Program-made: the position numbers and the translations under genes | Shown here: positions 43,194-55,380 of the stretch, piece after piece | Layout of the letters: every line of letters starts with the position of its first letter | How positions within the stretch are numbered: position 1 is the first letter of the stretch | The notes under the pieces: generated by a model | What the model was told of the DNA's origin: nothing | Seen by the model: the letters and a program-made list of their open reading frames with translations, nothing else | Databases searched by the model: none | Assembly: GCA_907163375.1 (NCBI GenBank) | Contig: CAJQUW010005273.1 | Coordinates: 1 to 64,000, forward strand | Origin: Prostheceraeus crozeri | Taxonomy: Eukaryota; Platyhelminthes; Polycladida; Euryleptidae | DNA length: 64,000 nucleotides | Reading direction: 5' to 3'

Positions 43194-43233
43194 ACCCCTA
43201 GCTTCGTTCATGGCTCATAGCTGTGCTAGGGGT
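43194..43233 (+). repeat. 3' terminal stem-loop of the LINE
   Basis: ACCCCTAGC at 43194-43202 pairs perfectly with GCTAGGGGT at 43225-43233 around a 22-nt loop, 12 nt before the A tail. In several LINE families the 3' stem-loop is the template recognition site of the reverse transcriptase, so this is the likely role. Confidence 0.75.
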
Positions 43234-43253
43234 GAAAATTCAGTAAAAAAAAA

Positions 43254-45420
43254 GTCTCTGTAAGGTATTAGGAATTCCTTTTTGCTCACCTAATAGGTTC
43301 CTCAATGTGCCGTCCATTTCGTATTAATCACACTTCTAGCAAACCGAAGCAGATAAACAAAATATTTAATTCTGTGATTAAAATATTCAAGAAATTATTG
43401 ATTTCGCTATCGCTGAATTGATATCAGATAAAGCACAAAGAACAGAAGAATTTTATTCCAGAAAACTTTAGTAGGCCTATTATACTTTCATTCTCCAATG
43501 CACGACCATTTACATTTAGAAAATTTCATGGGTTCAGTCAAAACACAATTTATCGGGTATATGATATTGATTGCAAACACGCATTCTCAAGTCAAAATTT
43601 TCCCCGAAGTCTGACTTTGGTGCTCAATTTCATGTTTGAAACATATAGATTTATAGCAGACTTTGTATTTCAATGCACTTTTTTCAACTTCACAATATTT
43701 TTGACATGAAACAAAACAATTCATTCTGACAATCTTTACAGATGTTCCTTAATCAGCTTTTCCCAGCTTTAAAAATTTTGAAGCAGGTAAACAATGATGG
43801 AAATGTATCTTAAAATTGATTCTATCATCAAATGTTACTTAAAAAGTTTTATTATGCAACACAAAACTTGCAAAGCTCCTACTCTCCAGAGTAATTTTTT
43901 AATCTATTGAGCTATCTATTGAAACGATTGTCGTAAAAGACACTTCAAGTCAGTCACTTAAGATAGTTATTTTGTATTAAAAGATGAATTAATAAATTAA
44001 AGAACTGCAAAACTAACTTTCACTCGAGTCGAATGAAATAGAAAAAATATCAAATATACAATCAAGATGCAATCATATGAAATAAACTTCTTGCTGTGCA
44101 TTTCTGGGATCAATATTCTTCGACGATAAATAGCTTAAGCAGCCTACTAGAATATAATCAAAAGCAATTGATAAAAAGATTACTCAACTCAGCGCAGAAC
44201 TAGACGGTTTTTCCATGGACCATTCAGGGCCTCATTTACTAATTTTTTGTGTACTTTAATATCATTAAGTTTCCTTTAACTAAATCGATACTTTCTGTAG
44301 CCTATATGGATAACGTCAATTTCAGATGAATTTAAATGAAGTAATCGGCCGATTAATCGTCCACTTCCACCGATTAATCGGCAATCGGCCGATTATCAGA
44401 ATCACCAATTGGTGCACGTCTAATCAAAACATCACAACTTATGAGAACTACACATGTAGCATTAAATGCAATTTTCGAGTCTTCGATGCTGATTCATCAA
44501 ATTCCAAGAAAGTCTAATCTCACAAAAATATACTATTATAGGGTACACAAAGATTTCCGACATCATTGTTCACATCTATAGGTATAGGCCTACCACAACA
44601 ACAACAGACAACTATAGAACATAACAAAGCTGTTGTTAATAGACTATAAGTAAGTTTGAATTTCAATTGAATGTTCATTGCATAACATACAACAACATTG
44701 GCTCCTGACATCTTCAGACATAAAGTCACATTAATCTATTTGTTCAATAAACATATAGGGGACTAACATGAGAAACAATGCCGCATATAACAGTGGTTCT
44801 CGAAACAAAGGTCACAAGCCAAAATGCGATCAGCTGTCACAACTCATGGGGTAAACTAATCATAGCTCCGAGGCATTGGAACGTTGCATCTCCTATATAT
44901 AAAACAAAACAATGTAGTACTGGTAATAATATGATGATGATGATATATTATATAATGATAATCATACACTGATAATATTACGACAAAGCATGCATGTCAT
45001 GTCATGTAAAATTCACAAGTGACAATTGATGATAGAATGAGTTCAAAGAAATATTCCAATCATGATAACAAAAATAACAAAGCATCACGTGTAAAAAATC
45101 AATTAACTTGATGTCAAAAATTTTCTGAAATGGAAAAGTCAGCTGCAAATCTGCATGTTTCAAACTTGTACTGTTCAAATCGGACTTCAGGGAAAATTTT
45201 AACAGGAGAAAATCAGTCAAAATACAAAAATAAATTTTCTTTGAATATCTCTCGAACTGATAATCGCGTGGAAGTGCCCTTTTACAGACATAGGTTGAAG
45301 AAATAAATTAATTTGCTTATGTGGTTCTAAAAGGAGCTAAGTCAGAATTCTATCTCTGTGGGAGTTGTGCATTGCTACACAACTGCAACAACACCATCAT
45401 AAATGTCCAGTCCCGAAGTG
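43254..45420. other. Intergenic AT-rich DNA
   Basis: No gene recognised. It holds TAGGCCTA at 43472-43479 and 44585-44592, the palindrome cluster at 44343-44394, a lone hAT-like terminus at 44791, and ATGATG/ATAT low-complexity sequence at about 44927-44970. Confidence 0.4.
44343..44394. repeat. AATCGGCCGATT palindrome cluster
   Basis: The 12-bp palindrome AATCGGCCGATT occurs at 44343-44354 and 44383-44394, with CGATTAATCGG between them. The 52-bp stretch is close to a perfect inverted repeat and is much more GC-rich than its flanks. It looks like the remnant of a short palindromic satellite. Confidence 0.7.
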
Positions 45421-45438
45421 AAAACACAGACTACTCAG

Positions 45439-45740
45439 TCATCCTTTCATCCTTCGTCTTCTAGCTTCTGCATTTTGGACAGTCTTCTCTTGGTGACGAT
45501 CTTCCACTTCTATTGGTCTTCTGAGTGTTTTCTTCTCCCTTGAGATGGAATTTCCGCATATCATCCAGCACGGCGTTGAAACTGACTTTCGCGGTCTTCC
45601 GGCTAGTGTTTCCCTTCCATGTTCGTCACAAACACCTCTCTGATCCACGCCGTCTGGTCCCTGTGGTGTACGTACCCAAACCATCGCAGATGTCCTTCTC
45701 CAGAGACTTCCAAGATCGAAAGGTGTCAATGCCTTTCATT
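45439..45740 (-). pseudogene. LINE C-terminal fragment
   Basis: The minus strand encodes, across at least two frames, the end of a LINE ORF2: GRPRKS, then DDMRKFHL in one frame and RRPIEVEDRHQEKTVQNAEARRR in another. GRPRxxW followed by an aspartate-rich helix, a DRxxW-like segment and NAxxR is the usual C-terminal pattern of RTE and related LINEs. Several frameshifts are present. The catalytic domain is absent, as expected for a 5'-truncated copy. Confidence 0.5.
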
Positions 45741-45799
45741 ACGCTTTTCATTTAGTTTTACACCTGTCATTCACTTCAACATTCTGAACTCGGTTCTTC

Positions 45800-47350
45800 T
45801 GAAGCATGCTTTCTCAGTTTTCTGATATGCGGCACAAAATTTCCCTTTCAATTAGAATGAGGAAGCCTCGAAAGTTAAGGTGCCAACTCTTTTGAATTCA
45901 TTCCAAGCAAATTGGATGTACGATGTCCAGGCTCGACGATCGATAGAGCAAGCTCTTTTTACCTTGCATTTGCATCTGAGATAAAATTAAAAAAAGAAGA
46001 TACAATGCTGAGACATCGAGGTTTGTGGCTTCTAGAAGACTCTGGGCCTATTTGGTTTGCACTTGCAACTGTCGAAGATTAAAGCTGAAGATACAATTTG
46101 AATGTATATGTATGTCATGTCATTCACGTATATCGAGCAACATGTTATTCCTGTCAGCAGACAAGATAGTGGCAGCATTTGACTACCGCATTTCAGCTAT
46201 CAGACTCAATAAAACTTCATCTGTCGCACTGAGAGGGATCACTATGTCCAATCGAAGTAGTGGCTTGTCACCAAACTAGAAAAGGACATTACTCGTAATA
46301 AACAATATTAAGATATCATGAATCGGGGCCTACTATAAACCATGCGGGCTGCAATTGCGAGAATGCACTTCCTAACGCATCAATAGCATCACCATGAATG
46401 GCTAATACTTACGTGTTTCCGACGTATGTGTTATTGCCGTGATCAATAACGAATATTGCATGAGTCACTAGTATACCTGACTTTGGGTGATGGACAATAA
46501 CTGATTTTGTGGTTTGAGACATGGTAAACACTTGAAGCTCAAGGCTCCAGTTCTCACGCCTCTATTTATATTTCTTAATGTCTGACGCAATTGAATTGTT
46601 GGCTGTAAAATTAATAATGCTATCCGTATGAGACACCTCTACGTCAAGTTATGAAATTAGCAACTTGGTTATCATCGCGGTAGAGACAAATCTTGTTGTA
46701 CCGTCGCGGTCGTTGAATCGGCTGAGAAGGTATCAAATCTTTCCACGTATACTGCCACCATCAGCTGCAAGATGCCACCATACTGCCACCATCAGTGCAG
46801 ATGCACTCACCATTAAAAGAAGTACAAGAATATATCTTGTATCGCTTTATCTTGCTACGCCAATCTTGGTTTTTCTTCGTCTGCCAAGGATTTTTGAAGC
46901 AAACTTATGTCCTAGCGATAAGAGACTACAAGTAACAAGACATGTTGTCAAAGGTGATTATAGTCACATTTACTTTCATTGAGAAAATCCATTGACAAGT
47001 CTCGCATGCGCGCCTGCCTGATGTACATGCAGGACAAAGAATGGTGGGGAGAATCGACAACAGACACTGACATTCACGCTGCATCAAATAAAAGATCAGT
47101 TGTTGATACACTGACACAAGGCATTATTCAAAAATTATTTAAGGAAATGTTCAATTTGTGTCACGCTTGAAAGCATGGAACTTTCATGAACCGAAATGAT
47201 GATCCTTAAGCTACAAATTCATGCTACTACGTTTGATAGAGACAATGAATAGAGGCAGCTGACAGCTGCTGAAAGCTTTTTTAACGAGCAAAAAAAGGAG
47301 AAATTCTTTTAATTTGCTAAGCAAAACAAAATAAAATTCTTTCGTAAGCA
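45800..47350. other. Intergenic DNA without recognised gene
   Basis: Short plus-strand frames at 46025-46279, 46665-46982 and 46979-47170 have no recognised motif. A small tandem TGCCACCAT(C/A) repeat lies at 46748-46795. Confidence 0.35.
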
Positions 47351-47353
47351 CTG

Positions 47354-47791
47354 GTGTTCATTGCGCGTACCTACCGTTATTTGCAAGAGCGAGACCTCCC
47401 GCGAAAGATCGAATTGATTACATGTTGCACAAATACTTATTTCATAGACAAAGTGAGCTCATCCTCGGGCAGCTCAAATATGTTTCTCGGACATACGACA
47501 CAAGATCGTACTCAGAAAGGATACCAACCTCCCCTCTCAAATGGTGTCCCCGGGTGTCAACTCAACATGGTGACTATTGACTCCCCTTCATTAAAAGAAA
47601 GCCTCAAGGTTTTCTTTCCTCGGGAGAGGGACCAAAATCATCTCTTCTTTGTGAATGACTTCACCTCTGGGCTGATCGCTGAATATATTAGCAAAATAAT
47701 GTTGTCAAGAACAATTTCTGAATTGGACAATACCCATCGTGGGAAGGTTAATTGGGCGGAGAGGGGCTCTATTCAACATAGAAGTGGATAA
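47354..47791 (+). CDS. Unrecognised ORF, 145 codons, hypothetical
   Basis: One of the longer open frames in the window outside recognised elements. I do not recognise a family. The translation is mixed and non-repetitive, without a signal peptide or membrane segment. Its middle part (MVTIDSPSLKESLKVFFPRE, then NHLFFVNDFTSGLIAEYISK) has the look of real coding sequence, with helix-like spacing. It could be an exon of an unannotated host gene, a transposon passenger, or chance. No flanking splice sites or partner exons were established. The frame ends shortly after a GSIQHRSG tail. Confidence 0.25.
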   Translation: MFIARTYRYLQERDLPRKIELITCCTNTYFIDKVSSSSGSSNMFLGHTTQDRTQKGYQPPLSNGVPGCQLNMVTIDSPSLKESLKVFFPRERDQNHLFFVNDFTSGLIAEYISKIMLSRTISELDNTHRGKVNWAERGSIQHRSG

Positions 47792-47799
47792 TAGTACAC

Positions 47800-49422
47800 T
47801 AGAATGGAAGTTTGATATCTTGCCTATGTACAATGATGGCACATGGAAAATCTATGGTTTGTAGATCAGATTCGATCTAAAACATTGTATCATAGTGAAA
47901 TTATTTGCCAAGTTGGTTGTGGAAGTTGTTGACACCTAATTACAGGATTTTCATGAAGAGAATTGCAAGTGAGATGGCGGCATTGTTTCATGTGAAATAG
48001 CCTACTATTCCATGGATTAATATACTGTGTCTATTTGTAGCAGTCATTGACAACTAGTTTCCATTGTTTCAATATTGGAATGCGAATTAAAAATTGGTTC
48101 ACAAAGTCATAATTGAAAGTAGTCGGTCTGCTGTTTGTAAGAACATCTGAAGAATTCACCGATAGAAAGTCTAATTATTGGATAATTTCTTCTTCAAGCG
48201 GCTAAGAAACCTGGCGCTTTTCCAGAATAAACACATTGAAAGTTTCTTTACCGACAATCATTTCTCAAATAAGTGAAATGTCGCTGGAACTTTTCAATTA
48301 ATCATTGAATGACACATGTGATCTTTTGGAGACTGATATTCGAATGCATGTAGATATTTTGAAAATTATTCAAATTTAGTGAACAGGGGAACCCTTTAAA
48401 GTAAAATGAATACTCTAAGATTTCATGGCCTCTGATTTCGAGCTAGAGTTATGCATGTTCTGTAAATCGACATTGCAAGTTGCGTAAGAGTCTGATTATA
48501 CTATTGATTGATTATAGGAGAGATATTTCAAAATGATGAACGTAAAGAACGTTTAAAAGGATTTCCTTCTTTGTCATCCTGTCGGTGCAGCATTTTGTAA
48601 ATTCACTATTGCTTTTGAGTACATGGTCTTTGGACAAGGGCCAACAATGCAGATCAAGAATTAGCCTGATAAATGTAATTGCCAATCAAAAAACATGGAA
48701 GCCACATCGCACAAGTTGCATTTTGCCCCAACTAAGTTCCCCCGGAGTGTGCCATAATTTTCATGCAATTTCCATTCTAGGACTTTCTATGGTATTGTTA
48801 ATTTCATAGAAATGTTAATTTCTATGCTATTCAAGTTAATTCATTTTCATGTTCTAATACTTCAAATTAATTAATCGGCAATTCGATATTTCGAAATTTC
48901 CTGGAATGAAAAAGGAACCATTTGTTAGGATATTATTCGTAGGATATTATACTCTTTGAATAAAAATTATGTTTCTCCAGACAATGTTAGTTACCCATGA
49001 GGTTGTTCCATTGCTACGAGTCCATTGCTACGCATATGCGCTGCTTCTATTGGGCAGTGACTATTACACATTCTAAGCTAGAACAACTTAGGTTTCATGG
49101 CTATTACACCGACTGGGTCTGCACACAATATTGTTCCATACGTATTACCACTGTACATGCAGGTGCTTTTCTCCATAGGCTCCTAGTTTACCGAGGCTCC
49201 ATTCGGTATGCGCATGAAACCTCCGGTTCAATATTCCATCGTTCCATCGTTGCTCCTTTAGAATTACTCCAGCAGCCAGAACGAGTTTCTGCAGGGAACG
49301 AGGCCGAAAGTGAGACTTTCACAGAATAATGTATGCCCCATGCTTACTCAGATTGTGCACGTCTGTCGAGTTCTAGTGAGTTTCTCTTCTTGTCAGACAA
49401 AATCAAAGAAAAACACATGAAT
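47800..49422. other. Intergenic DNA up to the MULE-like element
   Basis: No recognised gene. A 110-codon plus-strand frame at 48997-49329 has no recognised motif. Confidence 0.35.
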
Positions 49423-49735
49423 TGGCTGGTTACAAACAACAAGCAAGGTCAGAATGAAAAATTGATAAAGTACAAGCATAGCCATAGCGTCCAAGATATT
49501 TACTCAATCAACGCAACAAACACCACAAACTAATGTCAATGATCCCAAAGGATGCGCAATTCAGTCCCCACCCTCCTGCATGCCCTGCAACGGACACAAC
49601 AGGTTCTCAAAGTTGACCTAATTTCACGGATTTTTTCGAAATTTGACCATCTCCTCTACTAATTTCAAGCATAGCCATAGCGGCCAAGATTTTCACTCAA
49701 TCAATGCAATCAACATCACAATCAACATTACGTCT
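49423..49735 (+). repeat. Left inverted arm of the MULE-like element
   Basis: Contains repeat unit 1 from about 49473 and a truncated second unit from about 49666. It matches the complement of 54021-54349 nearly base for base through ACAAGCATAGCCATAG, TCAATGATCCCAAAGGATGC and TCACGGATTTTTTCGAAATT. Confidence 0.88.
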
Positions 49736-52460
49736 TCATTTTATTTCAATCGTGAAGGAAAGGAAGTCGGTGCATCAATAACTCGCATGTTCTAAGTCAC
49801 AGCATAATTAAATTCATCTGACTGATATTTCTGATTCTGTGAATTTACCAGGGTTTTCGTGGGGATTGATATTTGAAAAGTCTGTGGGTTTCCGCACAGA
49901 ATCCCTACACACCACAGGATAAGCCCTTAATTAATGTGTTGCTCTTATTCGTACAGAATGTCCAATATCTCCATCTCAGTGGAACTTCTGCACAGCTTTC
50001 AACCAGCCGAAGGCCGTTTTTGACTCCAGATATGCGGAATGGGAGTCCTTGAAGAAAGTCACCGACTTCGTGTTGTAACTTTTATGACTTTTCTTTGATA
50101 TCTTCGGTATAGGCCTATTGCTCTTTAAAATTGCAGCATTTTTTATCAGTATTGAGCCTTGATTCTGACTTGCCAGCTGGAAATTATTGTACCGAAAAGT
50201 TGATTGAATGCTCGTTTAAGTAAGGAATAGAGCCCTCTATGCACACGTATTTGAGTAACCGATTTACATTTGCCTGAATCATTTGGTTCCTTTAGCAGAT
50301 AGGTGTGCTTTATCTATCTCGACTTATTCGTAAGTTTTGTCGTTTGCTGCCAGCTTACACGTACAGTTTGCATAGGTTCTTCTCATTCCGCTTTTAATTC
50401 TTTAATGATTCATGAAACATGACACCTTTTTCCCATAAAACTACCATAACGTAGTTTACCGTAAACGTAATTCTTTTTCGAAATGTTTCTTTTTAATAGT
50501 ATGACAACATTGTCATTATTTCTTTGCTTTTGTAACAAATTGGTTATTGATCAGCTTGTTATTTTCAAACTTTCTCTTTTACTCACTTTGGATTTTTGGT
50601 TCACCTAACCTAGTTATTGACGATGTCGATCCTACTTCATTTCGCTACAGGATTATTTGAAGGGTACAATTTTTGCATTACTGTTCCCTTTAAGGAAACA
50701 CGTTTGTATAAAAATTCGACAACTACATGTAGACTAAAGGAAACATGGCCTTATCAAATGTTGAGATGAAATGTTAATACGAGTATGTGCTTAGTTCTGC
50801 ACAACACTCGACCATTGCATAGGCATAGTACACCATTTTTATGCTTCGCTATTTTGAAATTTCGATGTTTCTTATATTCGCCTTTTACCGTTCACTGTTT
50901 TGAGATTCGCTAGGCAACCGGTCTACATCAAGTAAAATCAATCCTAGGCTTACATGACATCATGTATACATGTTGTGCGAAGCATTCTCAAGAAATATAC
51001 ACACATTGATTTCAAAAAACTATGCTTAATTTCAAAAGAAATATGCTATTTTCAAATAATAGGAATTCAATCAACATACAAAGATAGGGTTGAACACAAA
51101 TAAAAATATTCATATGTTGCTACACTGCCAGTACTTCAAAATGGTCACTCTGTCACAAAAAAGTCACCTACTAAAAATTCTTACGTAGGCCTTCACCAAA
51201 TGTTTGCGTCTACCAATGTGTGTTATAACCATCGTTTATTCCTCAGTGGATCATGCCATGTTCATATAAGTGAATATTCCCGTTTAACATTCGTTAATTG
51301 AATTAATGTAGCAATAATTGACAATTCTATCTCCATCAATGCCGATAAAGAAGTAAAATATCAAAGCGAGTTTGGTCTTTATGCATCTCAAGTCTAGAAT
51401 TGTTTCGCAGTAGAAATCGACTATATACACGTGGTGAAGGAAACATCTTTGAATTAATCTAATCTACTAATATACTCGTAGATATAGATTTCGCTGTTTC
51501 TCGACCACTCATGTCACCGAATTGAATTTGGAGGATGTTGACCCATTTGTGTATGGTGATGAAATGCAGCGCAATGAACCGTTTATTGAGGTACACTTTT
51601 GTGTGCAGTTACGGATGCCTATCAGATGAAAATGAAAGTTCTGACAAGTCGTGGACAAGTGAAAAATTTGAGCTTTCATTATAACTATAACTGCAATGCG
51701 AGTAGATGGCTTACAGTTGAGTGATTTGGTGTGAGAAATCTTTATCACACTGTTCATGTATCCGACGAAAATCATTCAACATTTTCATGTATCTTGCTTT
51801 GTGGGCTGGACCCAACAGGTATTCTATATCGTAATTAGTTTAAATCCAGGTTGATAATGATTAATCGCATTGATTACGCAAGCTCAATTATATCACAAAT
51901 AATTTTATCTGAGTTATTTTTACCGTTAGAGCTAATATTTGCAAGTCTCCATTCGGCTCTGCAGTAAAAGAAACTTGCAGAATTCTTCCACTTCAGACGT
52001 CCTTGACACACCGGGAATCATTATCATCCAAAATTATTGAACGTGTGTTGCTAATGTGAGAATGATCAGCATTGATATTTCATGCATTTTAAGTGGGAGA
52101 TGGGTAGGCTGCGTGATACTTTGTAATTCAACATCGAAGTTGATTGCGTGATATGATGTCAGTTCTGATTGCTTCTAGTGAATGTCAAAAATCTTCAGAA
52201 TCCCCATAGAAGTGCTATGGGAGCTGTGGGGATGGCCATTCCCACCCCATACCCATGGGTATCCCCACAGAATCCCCATACCACGGCAACCATGGAATTC
52301 AATGATGCTCTCTGTACTGCTGTTATTTGAATTAAGCTTTTATCAAAGTAAGGGAACCTTTTTGCTATGCATTTCTTGTTGCACGGTAATATACTTTCCC
52401 ATACTTGGAATATATATCATCGGAATCATTCCCATTTACGATGGGATCACACTTTAGATG
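49736..52460. other. Interior of the MULE-like element without recognised ORF
   Basis: About 2.7 kb between the left arm and the transposase end. No second gene is recognised. A 101-bp GC-rich patch at 52190-52290 with TGTGGGGAT and ATCCCCACA inverted motifs stands out. TAGGCCTA occurs at 50110-50117. Confidence 0.4.
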
Positions 52461-52463
52461 AGT

Positions 52464-53785
52464 TTATAAACTAAAAGGATCTTTTATGTCATACTTTTCC
52501 TTGTATTCTTCCTGCAGTGCATAGTCACCGAGATTCTTGGTAGCTCGAACTCTTTCGATTTGTTGGAACATAATGAGCTCCTTGAACTTATCCATAAACT
52601 CTAAAACGTGGCATTTCTTGCCAAGGAAATCTTTTATGGTTGGCCTCATGTCTATTATGTCTAAATAATTTGTCGAAACCCATTGCTCTTAATTGAGACA
52701 TACTGTTATCGATACAGCGACTTCCTTGATATTGGCGAAACCAATCAGAAAATGACTTTGGGTCGGTAATATTTAATTTCTTTTCAATTGTATCTCACTC
52801 AGAATACAACTGCAGCAATCGTGTAACACTATCATCGAGATGCATAAAACCTTTCTTCTCATGAAATATGTCATTGATGATAGCTGTTCCGAAATTGATC
52901 GGATAACCTTTATTCTGTTGGTAACGCTCAATATTCTTGTGTATCTCTAGCGCACAATAAATGTCGTGTTCCCTTAAAACATAGTAAATGACATCGCTCA
53001 GGGCTTTGTCATCGTCACTTCCAATGAATAAAATATCTTCATCAACACGAATCATTTTGCGTAATTCAAAAAGAAGATGATCGTAAGTGTTCGTGTCTTT
53101 CGAATAATGTATCATAGAAGGACCCATGAATGTTGGGATCCCTTGGTCCTTGTCCTTCAAGAGAGGTATTTCTTTAGACGTCGTAGGTGTCAGATAGAAG
53201 TCACCGACGTCAAACGTTGTATCTATGCACAGGGCTGTTCCAGCTTCTGTGGTTGTAAAACGCTTGACGTCTGTCATTTGTTGGTCATTAAACAAAATGT
53301 TTATGGGATAATCATGACAAATTATACTTTGGAGATATCTCTCTTCTCCAAGACCTTTTCATTGAATAACTTCTGTAGACACTCACCTATCTCATCAGTA
53401 GGTTTTACTATATCCTCCCTGTTATTACATCTTCTGTTATAAATTTGTCGCCGGTCACGGGGAACTTCCTCTCCTTCCTGAAGGAAATTTTGCGTATATT
53501 TGCATTAGGATGTGACACCTCATCCATAATTTTATTCAAAGTTGAATTCCTAGTAGGTTGAAATGGTCGCTTCCGCTTTGAATTCCCATGTGGTTTAACC
53601 TCTAACTCATTTTCTTTAGTCATATCAAGCCTGAAGTATTTCAGGAAGATGGGACACCTTGTTTCATTCTCCTCTTTACAAATCTTTAGGTGTACGACTA
53701 TTTTTCTGAAATTACTTTCACTGCGATTACTGTAATGAGAGCAAGATATTGCATAGACGTTTTGAGGAGCTATCTCCCTCCTCAC
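52464..53785 (-). pseudogene. MULE-like DDE transposase, broken
   Basis: Three minus-strand frames follow the order of a transposase family common in cnidarian, mollusc and other invertebrate genomes. Frame 53785-53408 holds an N-terminal domain ending LEVKPHGNSKRKRPFQPTRN. Frame 53295-52795 holds the catalytic core: ALCIDTTFDVGDFYLTPTT with the first Asp, TFMGPSMIHYSKDTNTY, and FIGSDDDKALSD with the second Asp. Near 52660 an RHEANHK stretch is the likely site of the catalytic Glu (family pattern NxVESxN). Frame 52649-52464 gives the C-terminal FLGKKCHVLEFMDKFKELI and GDYALQEEYK. At least two frameshifts separate the pieces. It would cut and rejoin the element's own arms if intact. Confidence 0.75.
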
Positions 53786-54020
53786 ATTCTTCCTGCCATC
53801 TCAGAGATAAATGAAGTACTGAGACTTCTTTCCGTCTCAATGTGCCTTGCGAAGGTTAGCTGCTGACAAAAACGCTGATCTGGTAAATATGGATATGCAT
53901 GAACCATATCCATCAACTGTGAAATCATTTCATAAACAATGGTTTACCAGGAAATGACTATCCGATCGGTCACCTTGTGGAACACAGTTCATGATGACAT
54001 CCTTACAAGCGGAGGTTTCT

Positions 54021-54349
54021 TGAGCATCCTTTGAGATCATTGACATTAGTTTGTGGTGTTGGTTGCGTTGATTGAGTTAATATCTTGGCCGCTATGGCTA
54101 TGCTTGAAAGTAGTAGAGGAGATGGTCAAATTTCGAAAAAATCCGTGAAATTAGGTCAACTTTGAGAACCTGCTGTGTCCGTTGCAGGGCATGCAGGAGG
54201 ATGGGGACTGAATTGCGCATCCTTTGGGATCATTGACATTAGTTTGTGATGTCGGTCACGTTGATTGAGTAAATATCTTGGCCGCTATGGCTATGCTTGT
54301 ACTTTATCAATTTTTCATTCTGACTTTGCTTGTTGTTTGTAACCAGCCA
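54021..54349 (-). repeat. Right inverted arm of the MULE-like element
   Basis: Inverted copy of 49423-49735. It contains two units ending GGCTATGCTTG at 54106 and 54299, the same 193-bp spacing as in the left arm. The inner unit is more complete here than on the left, extending through GATCTCAAAGGATG. Confidence 0.88.
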
Positions 54350-54829
54350 TTTAGATCTGGCGAACCTCTTGATGTCGGCAAACACGATCATTTTTAGCAA
54401 CTTAATCCACATTCAACCACATTCTCGCATACTTTGCCGATTAGATGCATGATAATAGGACATGCACATCATAGGAAATGACCTGAAGACATTACTAATA
54501 TTATTTTTTGTTCATATTTTGATTGACCTATGTCGCTTTCACCGTACTGCAGAGTAGTCAGTATGTAAAATATGATATTATAAAAGTAGATAAACAGTTT
54601 GTAATTCACACTGCGCCTGTTTAATTATTTTCTTAAATATACAGATAATGAGAAGATGAACGTAGTCTGTATGACTGTCTACGATTAATGCATGAGCTCA
54701 TCAGCAGGCTACTAATGCGCTTGGGAAATATCACAAAATTATCACCAAAGTCGTACTTGAAGAACTGCGGTGGAAAACCTGTTTCCTATGGATTAAAAAC
54801 ATCAACGTTCAGGCCACAGTGAACAACAA

Positions 54830-55380
54830 AGACGTCATCGAAGCTTTGGAAAATCGTCAGATGATGAATTTGAATCCTTCAAAACGCTATGGGAGAAATT
54901 CAACCAGCGGCAACTTCAGCGAATCCTTAGAAGATTTTTGGATTTCCTCAAGTCCCTGATGGTTTTTTATTGCTTCACCCTGTTCTTTGAATCAAAAGTA
55001 TTTGACTACAGCACACTGAGAAATTGGCCTGCTTCGTGGCATCCGAAGCTTCTATAACAGGTGGAGGAACTGGAAAAATTGCGATGTTCAAATGACGAAG
55101 CATTCACACTTTTCGATATCAAAATAATTGAACAGATTCAAGTCAACAATTGAACGATTATCAAAATCTAACACGCGTCGTAGAGTCTGTATTGATAGTT
55201 GTTCCTCGCAATATCACGGTAGAGCGTCGCTTCTCAAAAATGAAATGTCACGAATGGATGTATCAATAAAATATTGATTGTGCCACTTACGACAGCGCAC
55301 GGTTAATTTCTGACTTTTCAGTAGACAGAATTATGATGTTTGAGCTGCCAGAAGAACTCATGAACTTGATAACATGCGCC
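54830..55380 (+). pseudogene. hAT-type transposase fragment
   Basis: Plus-strand translation of 55158-55390 gives TRVVESVLIVVPRNITVERR followed by FSKMKCHEWMYQ, one stop, then ARLISDFSVD. This matches the hAT C-terminal dimerisation region (PVSxxxxERxFSxxKxIKxxLR...RLxxLxxI). The preceding 54830-55140 gives LWEKFNQRQLQRILRRFL-like helical sequence in another frame. The DDE residues are not identifiable. No terminal repeats were found. Confidence 0.5.

Larger units (their letters stand above)
39780..43253 (+). mobile_element. Jockey/CR1-type LINE, almost full length
   Basis: A plus-strand LINE with a GC-richer 5' region (about 39800-40080), an endonuclease-RT coding region (40227-43120), a short 3' UTR with a perfect 9-bp hairpin (43194-43233) and a nine-A tail at 43245-43253. 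The 5' limit is approximate, because no target duplication was identified. Coding damage is limited to one frameshift, so the copy is young. Base composition is clearly richer in G and C than the surroundings. Confidence 0.88.
49423..54349 (-). mobile_element. Mutator-like (MULE-type) DNA transposon with long, internally repeated inverted arms (about 4.9 kb)
   Basis: Arms of about 310-330 bp at 49423-49735 and 54021-54349 are inverted copies with few differences; both outer ends read TGGCTGGTTACAAACAACAA. In each arm a block with GCATAGCCATAGCG(G/T)CCAAGAT occurs twice, 193 bp apart. Between the arms lies a minus-strand transposase with a MULE-like DDE domain. Long terminal repeats and this transposase type agree with MULEs. 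I found no 9-11 bp target duplication at these ends (CACATGAAT left, TTTAGATCT right), so a few terminal bases may be mis-set or decayed. Confidence 0.75.

Noticed and set aside
44791-44802. CAGTGGTTCTCG, a hAT-like terminus
   Set aside because: No partner end found in the window.
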